NCBI GenBank assembly: GCA_035307765.1
Contig: DATGHU010000006.1
Location: 62,001-126,000 of the forward strand
DNA: 64,000 bases
Direction of reading: 5' to 3'
Source of the DNA: a bacterium
GTDB taxonomy: Bacteria; Sysuimicrobiota; Sysuimicrobiia; Sysuimicrobiales; Segetimicrobiaceae
In this document: piece by piece, positions 58,600-64,000 of the stretch
How the letters are laid out: every line of letters begins with the position of its first letter
Position numbering within the stretch: position 1 is the stretch's first letter
Position numbers and translations under genes: made by a program
Notes under the pieces: generated by a model
What the model was told of the DNA's origin: nothing
Databases searched by the model: none
The model's input: only the letters and a program-made list of their open reading frames with translations

Positions 58600-59751
58600 A
58601 TGCGAATCCCCAACCTCGACGAAACCTGGCAGCACCGACAACTCCTCCCGACGCTCGAGGGCATCGTGCGGCGAGTCCTGATCGATGAGGACTTTGCCGT
58701 GACGCAGGCGGCGGGACTGGAGCAGGATGTCAGCGCGTTCTTGGGAGGCGGTCATGCCGTCGCGGTGCAGTCCGGAACCGCCGCGCTCTTCCTGACGCTG
58801 CTCGCGCTCGGGGTGGGGTCGGGGGACGAAGTCATCACGGCGCCCAACTCGGATCTGGCCACCACGGCGTCCATTAGCCATACCGGCGCCCGATTTGTCT
58901 TCTGCGACGTCGAGCCGGACACGATGAACCTCGACCCCGCGCTGGTCGAGAACCGGATCAGTCCCCGAACGAAAGCGATTCTCCCCGTGCACCTGTACGG
59001 CCATCCCGCGGAGATGGGGCCGGTCGTGGAGATCGCGCGACGTCACCGCCTCCTCGTTATCGAGGATGCCTGCCTCTCCATCGGTGCGTCGTACCATGGG
59101 CAGGCGACCGGCCTCATCGGGAAGGCGGGTTGCTTCAGCTTTGGGATCCGAAAGGTCATCAGCGGGGCGGGCACCGGAGGCATGGTCGTCACCCACGACC
59201 CGGAGTTGGCCCGGCGTATTCGGCTCTTGCGAGCGGTGGGGCAATACCCGGCGATGAACGAGATGACGCCGAGTGCGCGCGAGGAGGTGCACGGTCAGCA
59301 GAACCTGGTGGAAGGGTACTATCTCCAACTCAACAACATGCAGGCCGCGATCATTCGGGAGAAGCTCCACCACCTGCGCGAGTGGCAGGCCCGGCGGCAA
59401 GACCTCGCCGACCGCTACGCCCGCCACTTCGCCGGGACCCGAGTGACGGCGCCCGTGGTGCGGCCCGGCTGCACGCACGCCTGGCGGGATTATGTCGTGC
59501 AGCTGCCGCACCGCGCTGAGGTACGCCGCGCCCTGCGCGAAGCCGGGATCGCCACCGCGCTCCGCTATGTTCCTCCCGTGTACCTGCAGCCCGTCTACCG
59601 GCACCTCGGTTTGGGTCCGGGGAGCTTCCCGGTCGCCGAGCGCTTGGCTGACCGGGTGTTGGGCCTACCGATGTACCCGGGGTTGCACACGGATCAGGTC
59701 GACGAGGTGGCCTCGGCGGTGCTGGCGGCGCTGCGTACGGTGAATGACTGA
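58600..59751 (+). CDS. DegT/DnrJ/EryC1/StrS-family aminotransferase
   Basis: 383 residues. 'AVAVQSGTAALFLTLLALGV', 'DEVITAPNSDLATTASISHT', 'ILPVHLYGHPAEMGPVVEIA', 'LLVIEDACLSIGASYHGQAT', PLP lysine in 'CFSFGIRKVISGAGTGGM'. ATG 58600, in an operon behind RidA. Convergent with the permease gene 11 bases downstream. More distant from the other DegT proteins here. Confidence 0.87.
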   Translation: MRIPNLDETWQHRQLLPTLEGIVRRVLIDEDFAVTQAAGLEQDVSAFLGGGHAVAVQSGTAALFLTLLALGVGSGDEVITAPNSDLATTASISHTGARFVFCDVEPDTMNLDPALVENRISPRTKAILPVHLYGHPAEMGPVVEIARRHRLLVIEDACLSIGASYHGQATGLIGKAGCFSFGIRKVISGAGTGGMVVTHDPELARRIRLLRAVGQYPAMNEMTPSAREEVHGQQNLVEGYYLQLNNMQAAIIREKLHHLREWQARRQDLADRYARHFAGTRVTAPVVRPGCTHAWRDYVVQLPHRAEVRRALREAGIATALRYVPPVYLQPVYRHLGLGPGSFPVAERLADRVLGLPMYPGLHTDQVDEVASAVLAALRTVND

Positions 59752-59762
59752 GCTCCCGGCAG

Positions 59763-60650
59763 CTATCGGTTCCGGAACCTTGGATCGAGGAAGTCGCGCA
59801 GGCGGTCGCCGACGATGTTGATCGGTAGCACGAAGGTAAAGATCGCCAGCCCCGGGAAGGTGCTGATCCACCACTGATCGAGGTAGTTCCTGCCCGCCGC
59901 CACCATCGAGCCCCACTCGGGGATTTCGGGCGGCGGGCCGAGCCCGAGGAAGCTGAGCGTCGCGAACGTGAGGATGGCCCGGCCGATGTCCAGGGTGCTG
60001 AGGATGACGATCGGAGAGATCGTTCCCGGCAGCAGGTGGCGAACCAAGACCCGGATCCGTGAGGCGCCGAGCGCGTGCGCGGCCTGCACGTACTCCCGCT
60101 CTCGCAGCGCGAGCACGAGCCCGCGCATGTAACGCGCATAGGTGGGCCACCAGGCGATCATGATGGCGATGATGGCGTTTCGGATGCCCGCGCCGAGGGC
60201 CGCGGTGATCACCATCGCCAGGATCACCGTAGGAAAGGCGAGCATCAGGTCCGTGACCCGCATGATTGTCTCGTCGACCGCGCCGCCCAGGAATCCGGCG
60301 GTGCTGCCGATGACCACGCCGAGCAGCATCGCCAGCACGACGGCGGCGATGCCCACGGGAATCGAGAGGCGCGCACCGTAACACACGCGGGTGAGGATGT
60401 CCCGCCCCAACTGGTCCGTGCCAAGCCAATGGGCAGGCGAGGGCGGAGAGAGCCGCGCGGCGATGTCCTGCGCCAGCGGCAGGGACGGTGCGAGGTGCGG
60501 CGCGCTCACGGCGACCAGCACCCACGCCGCGATCAGGGCGAGACCGCAGACGGCGACCGGAGACCGCGTGAACCCGCGCGGCAGCACCCGTGGGAAGCGG
60601 GGCGTCCTGCCGCGGAGGGGGGAGGAAACCCCTCCAACCGTGGCGCCCAT
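59763..60650 (-). CDS. Dpp/Opp-type ABC transporter permease (DppC-like)
   Basis: 295 residues from ATG 60650. 'HWLGTDQLGRDILTRVCYGA', EAA loop 'AAHALGASRIRVLVRHLLPG', 'LTFATLSFLGLGPPPEIPEW' and 'DRLRDFLDPRFRNR'. Three bases after the DppB stop. Last gene of the binding protein-DppB-DppC operon; no ATPase gene. Confidence 0.87.
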   Translation of the reverse strand: MGATVGGVSSPLRGRTPRFPRVLPRGFTRSPVAVCGLALIAAWVLVAVSAPHLAPSLPLAQDIAARLSPPSPAHWLGTDQLGRDILTRVCYGARLSIPVGIAAVVLAMLLGVVIGSTAGFLGGAVDETIMRVTDLMLAFPTVILAMVITAALGAGIRNAIIAIMIAWWPTYARYMRGLVLALREREYVQAAHALGASRIRVLVRHLLPGTISPIVILSTLDIGRAILTFATLSFLGLGPPPEIPEWGSMVAAGRNYLDQWWISTFPGLAIFTFVLPINIVGDRLRDFLDPRFRNR

Positions 60651-60652
60651 GC

Positions 60653-61672
60653 CTATCCGACCCGGACCCGCGGATCGAAGAGCGCGTACGCGATGTCGAC
60701 GAGCAGGTTGACGAAGATGTAGACCGTCGCGACCGTAATCCCGACGCCCATAATGGCCGGGAAGTCGAGCGAGGTCGCGCTGCTGAATGCGTAGAGACCG
60801 AGCCCGGGCCAGGCGAACACCGTCTCGGTAACGACGGCGCCGGACAGGAGATCGCCGAAGCTCAACCCGATGATCGTGACGACCGGGATGAGCCCGTTCC
60901 GGGCGGCGTGCCGGAAGATGACGTGCCACCTCCGCAGGCCTTTGGCCCGTGCGGTTCTGATGAAGTCCTCGTCCAACGTCTCCAGCATGCTCCCGCGCAT
61001 CACGCGCGTGATCCTGCTCAATCCGTACAGCGACAGCACGATGGCCGGCAAGACGAGATGGCCCGACCAATCCCCGATGACGTCGAAGCGGCGCGCGACG
61101 AGCGCGTCCACGAGCAGGAATCCGGTCATGAACCGGGGCGGCACGATCGACGCGGTAAGGCGGCCGGGCGAAGGGGCGATCCCAAGTTGCGCGTAGAACA
61201 CGAGCATCGCCATCAACCCGAGCCAAAAGACCGGCAGCGAGACCCCCGCCATGGATACGACGCGCGCAACCTCGTCGATGGCCTTCGCGCGGTTGACCGC
61301 CGACACAATGCCGAGGGGGACTCCGACGGCGATCCCCACCGCCATCGCCGGGATGGCCAGCTCGATCGTGGCGGGGAGGTGTTGGCGGAGATCGAGCAGC
61401 ACGGGTTGCTTGGTGGAGATCGACGTCCCCATGTCGCCGTGGGTCAGGTTCCAGAGGTAGATGAGGTACTGTTGGTATAACGGTTTGTCGAGGCCCCAGC
61501 GGTGCCGAAACGCGGCGACCACGGCGGGATCCGCGGCGGCCTGCTCGCCGACGTTGGCCGTGACCGGGTCCGCCGGCACCGCATGCGAGAGCACGAAACT
61601 GACCACCGTGATCCCCGCAAGCATGGGGATCAGGAGCAGGACGCGCCTGAGGATATAGGTCTGGAGATGCAC
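60653..61672 (-). CDS. Dpp/Opp-type ABC transporter permease (DppB-like)
   Basis: 339 residues, slightly longer than usual because of a periplasmic insertion after 'LGIAPSPGRLTASIVPPRFM'. 'YILRRVLLLIPMLAGITVVS' starts the first helix; EAA loop 'TARAKGLRRWHVIFRHAARN'; end 'YALFDPRVRVG'. ATG 61672, 65 bases after the binding-protein stop. Confidence 0.87.
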   Translation of the reverse strand: MHLQTYILRRVLLLIPMLAGITVVSFVLSHAVPADPVTANVGEQAAADPAVVAAFRHRWGLDKPLYQQYLIYLWNLTHGDMGTSISTKQPVLLDLRQHLPATIELAIPAMAVGIAVGVPLGIVSAVNRAKAIDEVARVVSMAGVSLPVFWLGLMAMLVFYAQLGIAPSPGRLTASIVPPRFMTGFLLVDALVARRFDVIGDWSGHLVLPAIVLSLYGLSRITRVMRGSMLETLDEDFIRTARAKGLRRWHVIFRHAARNGLIPVVTIIGLSFGDLLSGAVVTETVFAWPGLGLYAFSSATSLDFPAIMGVGITVATVYIFVNLLVDIAYALFDPRVRVG

Positions 61673-61737
61673 GGTCAGCCCGGGACGGAGCGGCCATCAG
61701 GCGGCCAGCGCGTCCGTCCTCGTGGGCGTATCGTCGG

Positions 61738-63375
61738 CTACCCCTTCTTCACGGTTGTGTAGTCAATGAACCAGGTACTGGCCAGCACGACGCCGCGGAG
61801 GGTCGACCGAAAGGCGTAGGGGGCCACCGGCTGGAACATTGGTGCGAATGGGCCGATCTCCGCAATCTTCCGGTTGACCTGCTGGTACAAGGAGACCCGC
61901 TTGGCGTTGTCGATCTCGGTCTCCGCCTTTGTCGCCAGGTCCGCCAACGCCTGCGTGTCAGGACTGGCGTCGGCCGGCCAGCCGGCACGCTTGCCCACCG
62001 TCCGGCCGGGGACGAAGACCAGGTAGTCGCTGACGTCGGGGTAATCGGCCGCCCAGGCCCAGATACCCAGCTGATCTTTCGCATCGCGGTACTTCTGGAG
62101 CGCGATGCTGCTCGGCAGACCATCGAGGGTGATCTGGATGCCTACTTTCGCCAGATCGGCCTGGACTTTTTCCGCGACGATGCCGAACTGGACCCCATAA
62201 AACACGTTGCCGGTCGAGAATGACAGCTGCCCCTTTAGGTCGCCAGGGTTCGCATCCTTTAGGAGCTGCTTCGCCCGGTCCAGGTCGGTCTTCACGGCCT
62301 CGCTCGATGGGAGCGCGCCCGGGAGGGTGGTGGGGATCACGCCGGCCAGCCGGACGGAGCCCGGGCCGGCCAGGGCGAGAATCCCGTTGTAGTCGAGCGC
62401 ATAACGGACGGCCTGCTGGACCTTCGGATTGCTGAACGGCCCCCCCACTTGCGGATTATTGTTCATAATGACATACAGCAGGTTGAGCGCCGGCGCGGTC
62501 TTGACGGTGACGCCGGGGGTTTGCCGGAGCGACCGCGCTTCGTCGGGACCGATGCCCCAGGCGATTTCGAGATCGCCTCGCTTGAGCATGAGTTCCTCGG
62601 TCGCCGGCTCCTTGATGTTGCGCACGACCACCCGGGAAATCGATGGGGCGCCGCGCCAATGGGTCGGGTTCTTGACCAGGACGATCTCCTGGTCCCGCGT
62701 TTGGCTCTCCAAAATGTACGGACCGGATCCCGCCGAGTGATCGTTGAGGTAGGCTTCCGCCTTATCCTTCTCCTTCGCATCCGGGCTGGCATCCCCACCA
62801 TTCTGCGTCACGACTTTGCTGTCGAGGACGCCAAGCACCGGACTGGAGAGAATGGGGAGGATCGCCGGGTGGGGGGCGTCGAGCTGAATCACCACAGAGT
62901 AGGGATCGGGCGCGAGCACGTCCTGGACCCCGTTGAGCAAGAACGCCCCGTTGCCCTTGATGTATCGAACGCGGTCGAATGACCACTTGACGTCCGCGCT
63001 GGTCAGCGGATTCCCGGTGGCGAACCGGACGTTCCTGCGCAGCGTAAAGGTTAATGTCTTTCCGTCGGGCGAGACCTTCCAGCCGGTCGCCAGCGATGGC
63101 TTGGGTGTCGTGAGGTCCGCACCGTCGAAGGTGACGAGGGAGTCGTAGGTGGCGTGGCCGATGTGACTGCTTCCGTTCTCCAGCTGGCGACCGGGGTCAA
63201 GGGTTTTGATATCGAAGCTGAAGCCGGTCACGAGAGTGTCGCTTGGGGCCGCGCTGGCCAAGGAGATCCCCAGCGTGCCGCGGGTCAGCCAATAGCCCGC
63301 CCCTCCTCCAACCATCCTCATGAGATCCCTACGAGTCACGCGAGTTCTCCCCGAGTTTCTTGCGTCCTCCGTCAT
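61738..63375 (-). CDS. Dpp/Opp-type ABC transporter substrate-binding protein
   Basis: 545 residues, SBP_bac_5 family, Tat-type signal ('RVTRRDLMRMVGGGAGYWLT'). 'TGFSFDIKTLDPGRQLENGS', 'FTLRRNVRFATGNPLTSADV', 'GSGPYILESQTRDQEIVLVK' and 'NPKVQQAVRYALDYNGILAL'. It is a full-length paralogue of the 55098 product with no length difference. ATG 63375 with a GGAGGGGG ribosome site on the minus strand. First gene of a complete importer (minus ATPases). Confidence 0.88.
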   Translation of the reverse strand: MTEDARNSGRTRVTRRDLMRMVGGGAGYWLTRGTLGISLASAAPSDTLVTGFSFDIKTLDPGRQLENGSSHIGHATYDSLVTFDGADLTTPKPSLATGWKVSPDGKTLTFTLRRNVRFATGNPLTSADVKWSFDRVRYIKGNGAFLLNGVQDVLAPDPYSVVIQLDAPHPAILPILSSPVLGVLDSKVVTQNGGDASPDAKEKDKAEAYLNDHSAGSGPYILESQTRDQEIVLVKNPTHWRGAPSISRVVVRNIKEPATEELMLKRGDLEIAWGIGPDEARSLRQTPGVTVKTAPALNLLYVIMNNNPQVGGPFSNPKVQQAVRYALDYNGILALAGPGSVRLAGVIPTTLPGALPSSEAVKTDLDRAKQLLKDANPGDLKGQLSFSTGNVFYGVQFGIVAEKVQADLAKVGIQITLDGLPSSIALQKYRDAKDQLGIWAWAADYPDVSDYLVFVPGRTVGKRAGWPADASPDTQALADLATKAETEIDNAKRVSLYQQVNRKIAEIGPFAPMFQPVAPYAFRSTLRGVVLASTWFIDYTTVKKG

Positions 63376-63761
63376 GTCGCGCCCCCTCCTACGTCAGCTG
63401 CGTGCGTAAGCCTGTTTGTGGCTGCGCGCGGTCGTATCGCCCGTCGGGCGCCGTGCGAAAGGTTTCCGGGCGCCTGCGTGCCAAGGAAAGTCTTGATACT
63501 ATACTGGCGGATGCAAAAAAACTCCTCCTCCGGGTGAAGAGCCGAATGGTATTCTGAGAAACGACCACACCTACGCAAAAAGCGACAGGATTGTTCGTTA
63601 TGCCGTCGAAACCAGCCCAGAATCTGCTCGACGCCTTAGGGTCGATGTGTCGCCGCTTCTCACAACACGCGTGTTGCATGCGTCCGGCATACATCAAAAC
63701 GTTTCCGAAGAGCACGTCGCTGTTGGAAACATTAGCGTGATGACATTCAATGGAGGCAAAT
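63376..63761 (+). other. 386-base divergent intergenic region with palindromes
   Basis: No gene seen. It separates the importer operon (minus) from a DegT gene (plus). Features: CAACACGCGTGTTG at 63663-63676 is a perfect 14-base palindrome. GTTTCC (63701-63706) and GGAAAC (63725-63730) form an inverted repeat. On the minus strand, TATAGTATC near 63505-63495 could be a -10 for the importer operon. The end (TGGAGGCAAAT) is the DegT ribosome site. Confidence 0.45.
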
Positions 63762-64000
63762 GTGAGGGCACCGATTGGCTCGGTCCGGTATCGAACCGTC
63801 TGGACTCCCTTCGACGAGGAGATGCGGGAGGCCATGCTCCGGCCGACCCCCGGGCCAATCTACTATGATGGACCCGAGGTCGAGGCGTTCGAGCGTGAAG
63901 CGGCCTCATACCTTGGTGTTGCGCATGCGCTCGGGGTTGGGTCCGGAACGGCGGCGCTGTACCTGGCGATGCTCGCCCTTGGCCTCGGCCCAGGCCATGA
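63762..64000 (+). CDS. DegT/DnrJ/EryC1/StrS-family aminotransferase (5' part only)
   Basis: From GTG 63762 (GGAGG 6 bases upstream) the frame stays open to the window edge, giving about 79 residues. 'YYDGPEVEAFEREAASYLGV' and 'HALGVGSGTAALYLAMLALG' are the N-terminal PLP-phosphate region of DegT proteins. The PLP lysine lies beyond the window. It is the sixth DegT gene in 18 kb. Confidence 0.8.
   Translation, partial: MRAPIGSVRYRTVWTPFDEEMREAMLRPTPGPIYYDGPEVEAFEREAASYLGVAHALGVGSGTAALYLAMLALGLGPGH

Noticed and set aside
5058-63507. Recurring TGATAC(G/T)AT strings (near 5058, 37006, 51392, 63494) as a shared operator
   Set aside because: Most overlap plausible -10 elements and lack symmetry, so common promoter composition explains them better; only the 51388 dyad is kept.

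Overview
The window is 64 kb of GC-rich bacterial chromosome carrying about 55 intact or near-intact protein genes. I see no rRNA, tRNA, CRISPR array or transposase. A luciferase-like (LLM) flavin-dependent oxidoreductase, a class I benzoyl-CoA reductase cluster, many Dpp/Opp-type importers and frequent GTG/TTG starts suggest an uncultivated soil or subsurface lineage (for example Rokubacteria, Chloroflexota or CSP1-3/Armatimonadota-like). The sequence alone does not settle the phylum.

Layout. 1-6 kb: a YVTN-type beta-propeller gene (cut by the window edge), a small secreted protein, a sarcosine-oxidase-like flavoprotein, a badly broken sensor gene joined to a cytochrome oxidase subunit II tail, a hemerythrin gene and a PAS-LuxR regulator. 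6.0-14.4 kb: a TetR-led anaerobic aromatic-ring cluster with a dienoyl-CoA hydratase, a four-subunit ATP-dependent benzoyl-CoA reductase with two small ATPase subunits, a ring-opening hydrolase with an unusual zinc-ribbon tail, a BadH-like dehydrogenase and an MBL-fold hydrolase. 14.6-35.3 kb: an LLM oxidoreductase, then three Dpp-type importer operons (binding protein plus two permeases). They are accompanied by five genes (six domains) of the cyclophilin-like DUF3830 family and by an ornithine-cyclodeaminase homologue, an isochorismatase-fold hydrolase and a TcuAB-like pair. 35.3-37 kb: a decayed beta-propeller copy and a winged-helix/nucleotidyltransferase pair. 37-46 kb: two class I aminotransferases, an NAD-sugar-epimerase-like protein, a PIG-L deacetylase, HyuA/HyuB and a 2-hydroxyacid dehydrogenase. 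46-64 kb: six DegT/DnrJ-family aminotransferases, two more epimerase-like proteins, IclR plus an asparaginase homologue, two equal-length paralogous binding proteins, one complete permease pair, a truncated permease, two further small enzymes (SDR and RidA) and several inverted repeats in promoter regions.

How it fits together. The first third is a ring-reduction module that would convert benzoyl-CoA to an open-chain dicarboxyl-CoA. The rest looks like a catabolic scavenging island. Dpp-type importers bring in organic solutes, and adjacent enzymes process amino, amide, hydroxy-acid, hydantoin/oxoproline or tricarboxylate groups. None of the importers has an ATPase gene here, so ATPases must be supplied from elsewhere. 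DegT aminotransferases and epimerase-like enzymes occur without glycosyltransferases, sugar nucleotidyltransferases or flippases. This argues, as inference, for breakdown of amino-sugar-like or aminocyclitol-like compounds rather than antibiotic or polysaccharide synthesis.

Most novel-looking elements: the DUF3830-importer association including a tandem DUF3830 fusion, the DegT/epimerase island, the mixed benzoyl-CoA gene set with a zinc-ribbon hydrolase, and a 30-codon ORF behind a near-perfect Shine-Dalgarno sequence.
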